Below are positions 25,082-34,203 of a DNA stretch of 64,000 nucleotides, one piece after another. The DNA comes from Aurantibacter crassamenti (GTDB taxonomy: Bacteria > Bacteroidota > Bacteroidia > Flavobacteriales > Flavobacteriaceae), in the NCBI RefSeq assembly GCF_016811105.1, contig NZ_JAFBGM010000002.1:434001-498000 (forward strand), given 5' to 3'. Position 1 is the first letter of the stretch, and each line of letters opens with the position of its first letter. Made by a program: the position numbers and the translations under genes. The notes under the pieces are model-generated. The model was not told where the DNA came from, did not search any database, and worked only from the letters and a program-made list of their open reading frames with translations.

Positions 25082-25663
25082 CTAGTTCGTTAAAACTATA
25101 TTGTGCTTATCAATTATTTTGCGAAGGTTTATTAGTGCATAACGCATTCTACCAAGAGCTGTATTAATGCTAACACCTGTATTTTCAGAGATTTCTTTGA
25201 AACTCATATCCTTATAGATACGCATCAAAAGTACTTCTCTTTGATCATCTGGCAATTCATCAACTAAATATCTAAGATCTGTATTTATTTGATCTTTAAT
25301 GATTTGCTTTTCAGCATTCAATTTATCATCTCCTATAACTGAGAAAATGTTGAAATCATCACTGCCTTCAAACATTGGCATTCTTTTGTTTTTTCTGAAG
25401 TGATCAATAATCAAGTTGTGCGCTATTCGCATAACCCAAGGTAAAAATTTACCTTCTTCACTATATGTACCTTTCTTTAAAGTCTTAATAACCTTAATAA
25501 AGGTATCTTGAAAAATGTCTTCGGTAATATCTCTATCTAAAACCTTTGAGTAAATAAAGCTTGAGATACGTTGATTGTGTCTGTTAATTAAGATTTCAAG
25601 TGATTTTTCGTCTCCTGAAATATAATCTCTTACTAGTACTGAATCTTCAATTTGCAAGTTCAT
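25082..25663 (-). CDS. RNA polymerase ECF-type sigma factor 1
   Basis: 193 residues. Region 2 includes INRHNQRISSFIYSKV and DIFQDTFIKVIKTLKKG, with the region 2.4 stretch LPWVMRIAHNLIIDHFRK. Region 4 has LPDDQREVLLMRIYKDMSFK and the HTH EISENTGVSINTALGRMRYA. It is close to the second sigma gene at 26.3-26.9 kb and clearly a duplicate of it. No membrane anti-sigma gene lies nearby. The only conserved neighbour is the 47-residue protein gene 75 bp downstream. No exact TAnnTTTG was found in its 417-bp upstream region, so it may depend on another sigma factor. Confidence 0.92.
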   Translation of the reverse strand: MNLQIEDSVLVRDYISGDEKSLEILINRHNQRISSFIYSKVLDRDITEDIFQDTFIKVIKTLKKGTYSEEGKFLPWVMRIAHNLIIDHFRKNKRMPMFEGSDDFNIFSVIGDDKLNAEKQIIKDQINTDLRYLVDELPDDQREVLLMRIYKDMSFKEISENTGVSINTALGRMRYALINLRKIIDKHNIVLTN

Positions 25664-26080
25664 ACAGATTGTTTTTTTGGTTAGGTTTAACTTTCGACTG
25701 AGAAAGCTTTTTTCTTAAGTAATTAGTTAATTAATTGAAACAATTTTTATTATTGTAAATCGTTTCGTTTTTTAATTATGACCTAAAACTAGAGAAAAGG
25801 GGTAGTCTGAAAAAAACATTGTTGTAAAACGACTATTTTATGATGTGAAACGCCAGTTTTGCAATTTTCACGAGTATTTGAGAACACTTTTCAATCTAAA
25901 AACTGTAAGATTTTTCTGCTGAATAACTAGCTAAATAAGTGGTTGCGAGCAAATAGAAATAATAATAACCCATAACAGTATCGTAAGTAACAGTTTATTG
26001 TGTAGAAAACGGTAAAAAATAAAAAATCCCCAAACTTAATGTAAAGCTTGAGGATATTGATGTATTTATGATTGGTGCTA
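25664..26080. other. 417-bp intergenic region between the two sigma modules
   Basis: The region is very AT-rich and without a plausible gene on either strand. It holds the promoter region and leader for sigma factor 1 on its left side and, at 26015-26055, the terminator of the sigma factor 2 module. I see no exact TAnnTTTG element reading towards sigma factor 1. No repeat, attachment site or RNA gene was recognised. Confidence 0.5.
26015..26055 (-). terminator. Intrinsic terminator of the sigma factor 2 module
   Basis: The arms 26026-26037 and 26044-26055 form a 12-bp stem with two G-U pairs when read on the minus strand. The loop is 6 bases and a run of T residues (A residues at 26021-26026 on the plus strand) follows. 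It lies 25 bp beyond the stop of the 47-residue gene. Confidence 0.7.
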
Positions 26081-26224
26081 CTAGTTCAAATTACTTTCAA
26101 ACTTATGACCGTCAACTTCTGTAATTTTCAAAGACTTTGAATAATTCATTAAAAATTGAATTGTTTCAGGTTTAGCCTCTACTAGTTTCGTTCTTTTCTT
26201 TTTATTAGAGTAAATATCTTTCAT
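26081..26224 (-). CDS. 47-residue protein downstream of ECF sigma factor 2 (paralogue B)
   Basis: A 47-residue frame starting MKDIYSNKKKRTKLVEAKPE and ending FESNLN. It is homologous over its full length to the protein at 24863-25006. The frame can be read 15 codons further upstream, but the paralogue has a stop there, so homology supports the ATG at 26224. The basic N-terminal stretch (KKKRTK) precedes the conserved PETIQFLM block. It lies 74 bp after sigma factor 2 and just before a terminator, so it is probably co-transcribed with sigma. Function unknown. Confidence 0.75.
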   Translation of the reverse strand: MKDIYSNKKKRTKLVEAKPETIQFLMNYSKSLKITEVDGHKFESNLN

Positions 26225-26298
26225 ATCACTATTGTCTTTGTTATATAAGGATAACGAAGCAAGAGCCAATATAATAATTCTATTCGACCTGAAGTAGA

Positions 26299-26883
26299 TT
26301 AATTCGTCAAAACAATATTATGTTCTTCAATTATCTTTCTAAGGTTGATTAATGCATAACGCATTCTACCTAAGGCTGTGTTAATACTAACCCCCGTATT
26401 CTCTGAGATTTCTTTAAAACTCATATCTTTAAATATGCGCATATTCAGAACCTCTTGTTGATCTGTTGGCAGCTCATCAATTAAAGTAGTTAAATCAACA
26501 TCAATCTGTTCTTTTATCAATTGCCCCTCAATATTGAGGCGTTCGTCACTTATGATTGAAAAAACATCAAAACTGCTAGTGCCTTCAAAGTAAGGCATTC
26601 TGCTACTTTTTCTATAGTAATCTATAATAAGATTGTGTGCAATGCGCATTACCCAAGGCAAAAATTTACCTTCTTCATTATAGGCACCTCTTTTTAAGGT
26701 ACGTATTACTTTAATAAAGGTATCTTGAAAAATGTCTTCAGTAACCTCTCGGTCACCTACTTTAGAATATATAAAGCTACTTAGTCTTTGGTTGTGACGA
26801 TTAATAAGCGTGTTAAGTGCACGTTCATTGCCATCAGCATAAAGTCTAATAAGTTCTGAGTCATTAAAAAGGTGTGTATCCAT
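26299..26883 (-). CDS. RNA polymerase ECF-type sigma factor 2
   Basis: 194 residues from the chosen ATG (MDTHLFNDSELI). Regions 2 and 4 are nearly the same as in sigma factor 1, including the identical HTH segment ISENTGVSINTALGRMRYA and the C-terminus EEHNIVLTN. An upstream in-frame ATG (26940) would add 19 residues with no match in the paralogue, so the shorter form is preferred. A promoter is predicted at 27015-27043, giving a leader of about 125 bases. It is divergent from uvrA. Confidence 0.9.
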   Translation of the reverse strand: MDTHLFNDSELIRLYADGNERALNTLINRHNQRLSSFIYSKVGDREVTEDIFQDTFIKVIRTLKRGAYNEEGKFLPWVMRIAHNLIIDYYRKSSRMPYFEGTSSFDVFSIISDERLNIEGQLIKEQIDVDLTTLIDELPTDQQEVLNMRIFKDMSFKEISENTGVSINTALGRMRYALINLRKIIEEHNIVLTN

Positions 26884-27014
26884 AACAATTACTTTTTCTT
26901 GGTTAAAACTAGAATAATCTGTTACCATTGAATGGTTCAATGGTTGTTTAGGTTGATCTCTACGTTTTAAAAAAGTAATTGTTCTTTATAGGCACAAATT
27001 ATGTAAGTGAAGTT

Positions 27015-27043
27015 CAAAGATAGAAAAAATAATGTACTACAAA
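27015..27043 (-). promoter_or_regulatory. Promoter of the sigma factor 2 module
   Basis: On the minus strand TTTG at 27043-27040 is followed, after 17 bases, by TATCTTTG at 27022-27015. Both match the Bacteroidota -33/-7 consensus (TTTG and TAnnTTTG). Confidence 0.6.
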
Positions 27044-27114
27044 CAAATTTAACAAAAATGAAATCACATTTAGATTCCTAAAGAGCTAGGTTCGCTATTG
27101 ATATACACATATTG

Positions 27115-27122
27115 TATCTTTG
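27115..27122 (+). promoter_or_regulatory. Promoter -7 element of uvrA
   Basis: TATCTTTG matches TAnnTTTG exactly, with the ATG at 27140 18 bp downstream. It lies inside a longer open frame that begins at 27098, which argues against the upstream start. Confidence 0.55.
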
Positions 27123-27139
27123 CTTTCACATTCATTCCA

Positions 27140-29920
27140 ATGGCCGAAATTAAAGACGTAGACCCGAAAAAGAACATCATTATTAAAGGTGCAAAACTGC
27201 ATAATTTAAAAAATATTGATGTTGTCATACCAAGAAACAAATTGGTGGTAATTACAGGCCTTTCTGGCTCAGGTAAGTCAAGTTTGGCCTTTGACACCCT
27301 CTATGCAGAAGGTCAAAGACGCTATGTAGAAAGCCTTTCTTCATATGCTAGACAATTTCTTGGTAAATTAGACAAGCCAAAAGTTGATTACATCAAAGGT
27401 ATTGCACCAGCCATTGCAATTGAGCAAAAAGTAAACTCAACAAACCCACGTTCTACTGTTGGTACCACCACAGAAATATATGATTACCTTAAATTACTCT
27501 ATGCACGTATTGGTAAAACTATTTCGCCAGTTTCGGGCAAAGAGGTTAAGAAACATACAGTTAGTGATGTAATTGACCATATTAAAACATATAAAGAGGG
27601 AACAAAGCTATTATTACTCGCACCAATTAAAATTGATGCGAAAAGAGAGACGCTGAAATCGCTACAAATATTTGCAAAGCAAGGTTATGCTAGAATAAAA
27701 TATAAGGGTGAAGTAATACGAATTGATAAGGCACCTAGTACAATTGGTCGTGAATTTCATTTAGTAATTGATCGTATCATATATAAGGAAGATGAAGATT
27801 TCTTTAATCGATTAGCCAATGCCATTGATACTGCATTCTTTGAAGGAAATGGTGAATGCGCTATTGAAGAACTTGAAACCGGTAATCAATCTCCATTTAG
27901 TAACAATTTTGAGTTAGACGGAATGTCTTTTCTTGAACCTAATGTTCATTTGTTCAGTTTCAATAATCCATATGGTGCTTGCCCTAAATGTGAAGGGTAT
28001 GGTGATGTAATTGGTATTGATGAAGATTTAGTGGTACCAAATACAGGACTTTCTGTTTACGAAAATACTGTATTTCCTTGGCGTGGTGAGAGTATGGGCG
28101 CCTATCGTGACCAATTAGTTAATACAGCGTATAAATTTGATTTTCCAATTCACAAACCCTGGTTTGAATTAACAGAAGAGCAAAAACAAATTGTTTGGCA
28201 AGGCAATGAGCATTTTACTGGATTGCATAAGTTCTTCGGAATGTTAGAGGAGAAAAGTTACAAAATTCAGAATAGAGTAATGTTGTCGCGCTATCGCGGT
28301 AAGACCCGATGCAGCAGCTGTAATGGAAAACGTTTACGTCAAGAAACTGAGTATATTAAAGTCAGCGATAAATCTATCTCTGATTTGGTTGAGTTGCCAA
28401 TTGAAGATTTAGTAACCTTCTTTCAGAATATTACCTTAAGTGAACATGATATTCAAATTGCAAATAGACTACTAAAAGAAATAAATACAAGATTAGGGTT
28501 TCTTACCAAGGTAGGATTGAATTATTTAACTCTAAACAGAAAATCAAACACACTTTCAGGCGGCGAGAGTCAACGTATAAATTTGGCCACTTCATTAGGC
28601 AGTAGCCTTGTAGGAAGCATGTATATATTAGATGAACCTAGTATTGGTTTGCATCCGAAAGACACAGAAAATCTCATTGAGGTCTTATTATCATTGCGAG
28701 ATTTAGGCAATACTGTAATTGTAGTTGAGCATGATGAAGATATTATGAAAGCTGCCGATGAAGTCATAGATATTGGCCCAGAGGCTGGTACGCATGGCGG
28801 TGAAGTAGTAGCTTTTGGACCTTTGAGCGAAATATTAAAATCCAATTCACTTACTGCTAGTTATTTAAATGGAACTAAAGAGATTACAGTTCCTGAAAAA
28901 CGAAGAACAATTAAACACGCCATTACAATCAAGGGTGCTAGAGAAAATAATCTCAAAAACATAGATGTTACGTTTCCTCTGAATATGTTAACGGTTGTTA
29001 CTGGTGTTTCTGGCAGTGGTAAAAGTACGCTCGTAAAAAAGCTTCTTTATCCTATTGTATTAAAAGAAATTGGTGGGTATGGTGAAAAAGCCGGTCAATT
29101 CACAAAAGCAACAGGAGACTTTAAAACTTTAAAAACAGTTGAGTTTGTTGACCAAAACCCAATTGGGCGTTCTTCAAGATCAAATCCGGTCACTTATATA
29201 AAAGCTTATGATGACATTCGCAGTCTTTTTGCTGCTCAAAAGCTAAGTAAAATAAGGGCTTATCAAGCCAAACACTTTTCATTTAATGTTGACGGAGGTC
29301 GATGTGAGAAATGTAAAGGTGAAGGTGAAATTACTGTAGAAATGCAGTTTATGGCTGATGTTCACTTAGAATGCGACACCTGTAAAGGCAAACGTTTTAA
29401 AAAAGAAGTATTAGAAGTGCAATTTGAAAATGCATCTATAGATGATATATTGAATATGACCATTGATGATGCAATTGCCTTTTTTGAAAAAAACGAACAA
29501 ACAAAAATTACATCAAAACTCAAACCTTTGCAAGAAGTGGGTCTTGGTTATGTTACATTAGGGCAATCTTCTTCTACCCTATCTGGTGGTGAAGCACAAC
29601 GGATTAAATTAGCTTCCTTTCTAGTAAAAGGTAGAAATAAAGACAAATCACTATTTATTTTTGATGAACCTACCACTGGTTTGCATTTTCACGATATTAA
29701 AAAACTATTAAAATCTTTTGAAGCCTTAATATCTAGAGGTCATAGTGTAATTGTTATTGAGCATAATATAGAATTAATAAAATGTGCCGATTATATTCTA
29801 GACCTAGGCTTAGAGGGTGGTACAAAAGGTGGCCAACTTATTGCACAAGGTACTCCTGAGGAAATTTCTAAAAGTAAAACCTCACATACAGCGAGATATT
29901 TAAAGGAAAAATTGAGATAA
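27140..29920 (+). CDS. uvrA: Excinuclease ABC subunit A
   Basis: 926 residues from the ATG at 27140 (MAEIKDVDPKKN). It has two ABC ATPase modules with Walker A GLSGSGKSS and GVSGSGKST, signature motifs LSGGESQR and LSGGEAQR, and zinc-binding CxxC pairs (CPKCEGYG, CSSCNGKR, CEKCKGEG, CDTCKGKR). UvrA recognises bulky DNA lesions and loads UvrB in nucleotide excision repair. Another in-frame start at 27098 lies upstream of the predicted promoter and gives an odd hydrophobic extension, so it was rejected. It is divergent from the sigma module. uvrB is not in this window. Confidence 0.96.
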   Translation: MAEIKDVDPKKNIIIKGAKLHNLKNIDVVIPRNKLVVITGLSGSGKSSLAFDTLYAEGQRRYVESLSSYARQFLGKLDKPKVDYIKGIAPAIAIEQKVNSTNPRSTVGTTTEIYDYLKLLYARIGKTISPVSGKEVKKHTVSDVIDHIKTYKEGTKLLLLAPIKIDAKRETLKSLQIFAKQGYARIKYKGEVIRIDKAPSTIGREFHLVIDRIIYKEDEDFFNRLANAIDTAFFEGNGECAIEELETGNQSPFSNNFELDGMSFLEPNVHLFSFNNPYGACPKCEGYGDVIGIDEDLVVPNTGLSVYENTVFPWRGESMGAYRDQLVNTAYKFDFPIHKPWFELTEEQKQIVWQGNEHFTGLHKFFGMLEEKSYKIQNRVMLSRYRGKTRCSSCNGKRLRQETEYIKVSDKSISDLVELPIEDLVTFFQNITLSEHDIQIANRLLKEINTRLGFLTKVGLNYLTLNRKSNTLSGGESQRINLATSLGSSLVGSMYILDEPSIGLHPKDTENLIEVLLSLRDLGNTVIVVEHDEDIMKAADEVIDIGPEAGTHGGEVVAFGPLSEILKSNSLTASYLNGTKEITVPEKRRTIKHAITIKGARENNLKNIDVTFPLNMLTVVTGVSGSGKSTLVKKLLYPIVLKEIGGYGEKAGQFTKATGDFKTLKTVEFVDQNPIGRSSRSNPVTYIKAYDDIRSLFAAQKLSKIRAYQAKHFSFNVDGGRCEKCKGEGEITVEMQFMADVHLECDTCKGKRFKKEVLEVQFENASIDDILNMTIDDAIAFFEKNEQTKITSKLKPLQEVGLGYVTLGQSSSTLSGGEAQRIKLASFLVKGRNKDKSLFIFDEPTTGLHFHDIKKLLKSFEALISRGHSVIVIEHNIELIKCADYILDLGLEGGTKGGQLIAQGTPEEISKSKTSHTARYLKEKLR

Positions 29921-30136
29921 AATTGATTCATTTAGATTGCTAAAATTTAAAATCAACTACTATTTTTCGGATTATAGAAGCCGGTAATTGGCGTTCAACT
30001 TTTTATTTTCAAGATAATTACTGAAAATAAACACCTAAAAATCAACAACTTACATATTATTTATTTTTTTGGCATGTTGTTTGGTATATACTAACCGAAT
30101 GTAAATAGTTGCATTCGAGATTTAAAACCTTATATC

Positions 30137-31372
30137 ATGAGAAATTTAGTACTCCTATTTACAGCTTTGATCCTAGGTACTACAAGTACCATGGCAACTG
30201 TAACAACAGAAGAAAAGGTTGTGGAAAACACTGCTTTAAGAAATAACAATTCATTCATATTTGTAGAAGACGGAATCACGTTTTCTGTTTACCCAGATGG
30301 TGAATTCGATTTTTACATCGACAATAGAATTGGACAACAAAACAGAAATGTAACTTTTAACTCCGGATTTGATTACAGTCCGTTTGCACAGTATGATGAT
30401 TACGGTGCGGTAATTCAAGTTGAGAACATTCCTATTTATTACGATTATAACGGTCGTGTATCGCAAATTGGTGATGTAAACATCAACTACCGTAATGGAA
30501 GGGTTAGAAACGTAGGTGGTATGTACGTGTATTACAACAATCGTGGTTTCTATGATTACCATACAGGTTATATAAACACTTATAACAGACGTTATGTTTG
30601 GAGACCATTTCACGCATTCTTTGCAAGACCAGCATTAGGTTTTTGTCTAGTAAATGTGAATCCGTATAGAAGATGGTATACGCCAATTAGATATACTTAT
30701 TATAATCCTTATAGATATAATACAAGAAGGTCTTACGCCAAAATTGGAAAAGAGCATAGATATAATAAAGTACGTCGTGAAAGAGCTACAGTATATAGAA
30801 ATGATAAGCGTGTAGCTGTTAGAGATAATAGAAGTGTACGTTCTAACAAAACGGCGGTAGTAAGACGAACTGGTAACGCTGCTATAAACAAAAGAACAAT
30901 AGCAAATCGTAGTACAACGGCTAGAAACAATAGTACAGTAAAACGTTCAAATAATACGAACAGAAAAGTTGTAAATAGATCAACATCGGTTAGATCCCCT
31001 AGAACAAGTACTGTTACAAAAAGAACCGTTACACGTACTCCGAATCGTACTACGGTAAACAGAAGTACTACTGTTAAGAGTCCGAGCAGAGCAACTAGTT
31101 CAAGAACAATAAAAAGAAGTACTACGGTTAAAAGCCCGAGTAGAGCTACTAGTTCAAGAACAGTTAGTAAAGCTTCATCAAGAAGTAGAACTTCGGTTGC
31201 AACAAGAAGTAATACTTCAAAGAGAACAGTAAGTAGAACTCCTGCTAGAAGCACTAAGAGTTATAGTAAAAATACAAGTTCAAGAAAAGTGGCTAGTAGA
31301 GCTCCATCAAGAAGTACATCTAGAACTAGCGGTTCTACATCAAGTAGTACAAGAAGCGCTAGAAGAAGATAA
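30137..31372 (+). CDS. Secreted protein with long Arg/Ser/Thr-rich repetitive basic tail
   Basis: 411 residues. A signal peptide-like start (MRNLVLLFTALILGTTSTMA) is followed by a Tyr/Asn/Asp-rich domain (about 45-200) with features such as DYSPFAQYDDYG and repeated YYNNRG/YNPYRYN segments. From about residue 200 the protein is almost only Arg, Ser, Thr, Lys, Asn and Val. It contains an 18-residue repeat (RSTTVKSPSRATSSRT...) at about 31061-31108 and 31115-31162 at the DNA level. I recognise no enzyme domain. The highly positive tail could bind polyanions such as surface polysaccharide or extracellular DNA, but this is inference. A strong terminator follows. Confidence 0.75.
   Translation: MRNLVLLFTALILGTTSTMATVTTEEKVVENTALRNNNSFIFVEDGITFSVYPDGEFDFYIDNRIGQQNRNVTFNSGFDYSPFAQYDDYGAVIQVENIPIYYDYNGRVSQIGDVNINYRNGRVRNVGGMYVYYNNRGFYDYHTGYINTYNRRYVWRPFHAFFARPALGFCLVNVNPYRRWYTPIRYTYYNPYRYNTRRSYAKIGKEHRYNKVRRERATVYRNDKRVAVRDNRSVRSNKTAVVRRTGNAAINKRTIANRSTTARNNSTVKRSNNTNRKVVNRSTSVRSPRTSTVTKRTVTRTPNRTTVNRSTTVKSPSRATSSRTIKRSTTVKSPSRATSSRTVSKASSRSRTSVATRSNTSKRTVSRTPARSTKSYSKNTSSRKVASRAPSRSTSRTSGSTSSSTRSARRR
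31061..31162 (+). repeat. Two 48-base direct repeats inside the basic-tail gene
   Basis: The units 31061-31108 and 31115-31162 are in frame with a period of 54 bases (18 codons), differing at a few mostly synonymous positions. They encode RSTTVKSPSRATSSRT twice. This suggests local expansion of the tail by in-frame duplication. Confidence 0.75.
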
Positions 31373-31407
31373 AATATAAAAATAGTTTTTAGGTTGGTTA
31401 GTTGTTT

Positions 31408-31443
31408 ACCCCCGTAGTAGATTCGTCTACTGCGGGGGTTTTT
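31408..31443 (+). terminator. Strong intrinsic terminator
   Basis: Arms at 31408-31420 and 31427-31439 pair over 13 bp (one G-U), with five G-C pairs at the base, a 6-base loop and a T-run immediately after. It lies 36 bp beyond the stop of the basic-tail gene. Confidence 0.9.
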
Positions 31444-31480
31444 ATTTAGGTAATTAGCACCGTTTATTTGAGTTGATAGC

Positions 31481-32932
31481 CTATTTTTTTCTATTTAGAA
31501 ATTTCTTTAATACCCCAAAAACATCCTCAGATATTTTAAATCGATATAGTATGCCCACATACATAGCTGTCATTAAAACTAACTTTAGTAAAATATTCAC
31601 CAATGGATGAAAAGGAAATTGAAAAGTATAGAACAACGTACCAACAAGTAATATTAATCCTATTACTTTAAAGGTCTCTTTTGTAAATGGCCACATATTA
31701 AACTTCAATTTTACATAAGCCAATTTACTTGTATTATATATAAAAACTGCTAAGAAACTAGCCATAGCAGCACCTTCCATACCATATTTAGGTATGAGCC
31801 ACATATTAAAAAGAATTGTCATGGCTGCAAGAAAAACGCCTAACCAAAGGGTGGCACGGTAATATTCTGAGTTAAATAGAATTGCATTATTACATCCTAA
31901 GAAAGAATCATATAGTTTAACCAAACCGATTAAAAGAACAACCAGAAATCCACCTCTATATTGGGCAGGAATCATTTGATACAAATCATTTAGGTTAAGA
32001 ATTACCATTAAAAAAACAAGCCCTGCAACAATAAATAAAGTCAATGAACTTTTCTGATATAACCCTTTAAGACCAACAAGATTATTAGCATTTAACAACT
32101 CCGCCGTCATTGGGTAGGTTATTTGATGCATTGCTCTTGACGGAGCAATGATTACGGTAGCAATATGTACTGCGACTGCATAATAGGCAACATTTTCAAT
32201 TTCAATGTATTGGTTAATCATAAACTTATCAACCTCTAGTAAGATAACAGCAGCTGAACCTCCGAGTATAATCAATGCACTATACACCACAATCTCTCGA
32301 GTATTTTTAGGGAAATTAAAATTCAACCTTGGTCTTTTTAAACCATAGGCATAAATTTTCATAATCAGCATTCGCAACAAATAAAGACCTACTAAAGCCT
32401 TCATAAATGCATCAATAGAAATAAACTCAAAATGGACAGCAAAGAGTAAAACCGTAATTCCGAGTCGAACAAAGACTTCTTTCATGAAATTACCAAATAC
32501 TGATTTTAGATGCACTCGAGCCCACGCATAAAAGACTTCAAAATATGCCATGGCTAGCCCTATTAAAAAGATATACCATACATAATCTTTAACAATAGTA
32601 TTTTTCTTCGCTAAAAAGTCTGCAATAGCCGAATTACTCACATAAGAAAACAATGCTAACGGCAATATTACTGCCAAAGGTAATAGTACCATTAAAGTTA
32701 AAAACGCATCCTTTTTTTCAAAACTACTGTAGTACTTAACTAATGTATTTTGAACACCAAAAGCCATTAAAGGCATTAGAATTGCAGAGGTAGATAAAAC
32801 AACACCTACCAAACCATAATATTCATCGGTTAAAAAATTGGTGTATAGAAAAAGTGCATTTACAGCACCCATAGCAAAACCAAGATAGGTAATGATGGTA
32901 TTAATAAATGTCTGTTTGAGTACTATACCCAT
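31481..32932 (-). CDS. Oligosaccharide flippase-family membrane protein (MATE/Wzx-like)
   Basis: 483 residues with about 12-14 hydrophobic segments. The N-terminus (MGIVLKQTFINTIITYLGFAMGAVNAL) and layout match the polysaccharide biosynthesis/flippase family that moves lipid-linked sugars across the inner membrane. It is the last gene of a three-gene unit. Its start overlaps the stop of the glycosyltransferase by 1 base, so the unit is one operon: YfhO, glycosyltransferase, flippase. The transported glycan is unknown. Confidence 0.85.
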   Translation of the reverse strand: MGIVLKQTFINTIITYLGFAMGAVNALFLYTNFLTDEYYGLVGVVLSTSAILMPLMAFGVQNTLVKYYSSFEKKDAFLTLMVLLPLAVILPLALFSYVSNSAIADFLAKKNTIVKDYVWYIFLIGLAMAYFEVFYAWARVHLKSVFGNFMKEVFVRLGITVLLFAVHFEFISIDAFMKALVGLYLLRMLIMKIYAYGLKRPRLNFNFPKNTREIVVYSALIILGGSAAVILLEVDKFMINQYIEIENVAYYAVAVHIATVIIAPSRAMHQITYPMTAELLNANNLVGLKGLYQKSSLTLFIVAGLVFLMVILNLNDLYQMIPAQYRGGFLVVLLIGLVKLYDSFLGCNNAILFNSEYYRATLWLGVFLAAMTILFNMWLIPKYGMEGAAMASFLAVFIYNTSKLAYVKLKFNMWPFTKETFKVIGLILLVGTLFYTFQFPFHPLVNILLKLVLMTAMYVGILYRFKISEDVFGVLKKFLNRKK

Positions 32933-34203
32933 TATAGTAATTTCGAAAGTTCTTCGGTCAAAGCCCGGCGACTATACTTATCAAGGTTCTTTGAAGCTAT
33001 TGACAGGCTATCATTTTTAAATGCTTTGAACCATTTTAAAATTACATCTTTTAGCTCAGAATTAGAGGTATAATCAAAAACAGCTCCTGATTCGGTTTCG
33101 GCAATGACTTTACCCGCATCCCAATCATTTGGGCCTACCGCTAAAATAGGTCGTTGGGCTGACATGTATTCAAATAATTTACCTGGAATGATGCCTTTTG
33201 TTTCTTCAGAATCAATCTCTATTAAAAGTAAAACCTGTGAACTACGTTGCTTTCGAACTGCAGCAGCATGCGATACATAACCTTTAAACTTAATATAAGG
33301 TTCAAGTTCATAACGGTGTAAACTATCCATAACATCTTGGCTTACTACACCGAGAAATTCAAGTTGCAACTGCGTTCTAAAAACCGCATCTTCGCGCGCA
33401 ATTTCAGAAATTATCTTCCACAAATTTGTGGGATTTCTACCTGTCAATAAAGATCCAATATGAGTAATTGTAAATTGCGTATCTAAATGAGATTCGCCTT
33501 TATAATCCGTATCATGGCCGTTTGTTATAACCGAGATAGGCTGTTTGGTTAATGCCGAAAACTCGGTTTTTGTAGTTGCGCTGGTTACAACAATTTTATC
33601 TGCATTATTTAAAACCTGCTTTTCTAATTGCTTATGTTTTTGCTGCGATGCCTTTGAAAGCTTCAATTTTTTATGATACCCAATTGAAGTCCACGGATCA
33701 CGAAAATCAGCAATCCATTTCAAATTAAATTTATTTTTTAATCCATCACCAATTAAATGAACACTATGCGGTGGCCCAGTAGTAACTACAGTATCTATAT
33801 TTTGTTCTTCTATAACAGCTGATAGATAATCAATTGATGGCTTTACCCAATTTTTACGGGCATCAGGAATAAAAAAGTTGCCTCTTATCCAAAGCATTAG
33901 TTTTTCAAGTGACGATTGGTTTTTCGTTTGAATGACCCCAGAACTAATTCTTTTTGTTTTTTTGGAGGATAACAAACCAGCCAATTTATAGGGTTCAGAA
34001 ATCTTATGCTTTAGAATTTGAATTCCGGATGGTACTTCTTTTTCTAAAGTAACATCTACAATTGGGTAATTTGGGTTCTCAGGAATATAAACTATGGGCT
34101 CAAAACCAAATTCTGGTAAGTACTTGACAAACTTCAACCATCGCTGTACACCTGGCCCACCAGCAGGTGGCCAATAGTACGTAATGATCAAAATCTTTCG
34201 CAT
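32932..34203 (-). CDS. Glycosyltransferase, GT4/GT-B fold
   Basis: 423 residues. The N-terminus (ILIITYYWPPAGGPGVQRW) is the GT-B motif typical of family 4-like enzymes in Bacteroidota, and the C-terminal half has IPGKLFEYMSAQRPILAVGP, the donor-binding E-x7-E-like region. It probably transfers a sugar to a surface glycan or lipid-linked intermediate in the cytoplasm. It overlaps its neighbours by 1 base on each side, so expression is coupled with YfhO and the flippase. The sugar donor cannot be told. Confidence 0.86.
   Translation of the reverse strand: MRKILIITYYWPPAGGPGVQRWLKFVKYLPEFGFEPIVYIPENPNYPIVDVTLEKEVPSGIQILKHKISEPYKLAGLLSSKKTKRISSGVIQTKNQSSLEKLMLWIRGNFFIPDARKNWVKPSIDYLSAVIEEQNIDTVVTTGPPHSVHLIGDGLKNKFNLKWIADFRDPWTSIGYHKKLKLSKASQQKHKQLEKQVLNNADKIVVTSATTKTEFSALTKQPISVITNGHDTDYKGESHLDTQFTITHIGSLLTGRNPTNLWKIISEIAREDAVFRTQLQLEFLGVVSQDVMDSLHRYELEPYIKFKGYVSHAAAVRKQRSSQVLLLIEIDSEETKGIIPGKLFEYMSAQRPILAVGPNDWDAGKVIAETESGAVFDYTSNSELKDVILKWFKAFKNDSLSIASKNLDKYSRRALTEELSKLL

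Noticed and set aside
25664-26080. Possible mobile element or attachment site near the duplicated sigma genes.
   Set aside because: No transposase or integrase gene, terminal inverted repeat or target duplication was seen; the duplication looks like simple tandem copying.
27098-27139. Upstream start of uvrA.
   Set aside because: A TAnnTTTG promoter element lies at 27115-27122, downstream of that start, and the added residues do not resemble UvrA.
30733-31254. A 173-residue Val/Leu-rich open frame on the minus strand, over the basic-tail gene.
   Set aside because: It is the reverse-strand reflection of Arg/Ser/Thr codons in the repetitive gene and has no promoter or family likeness.
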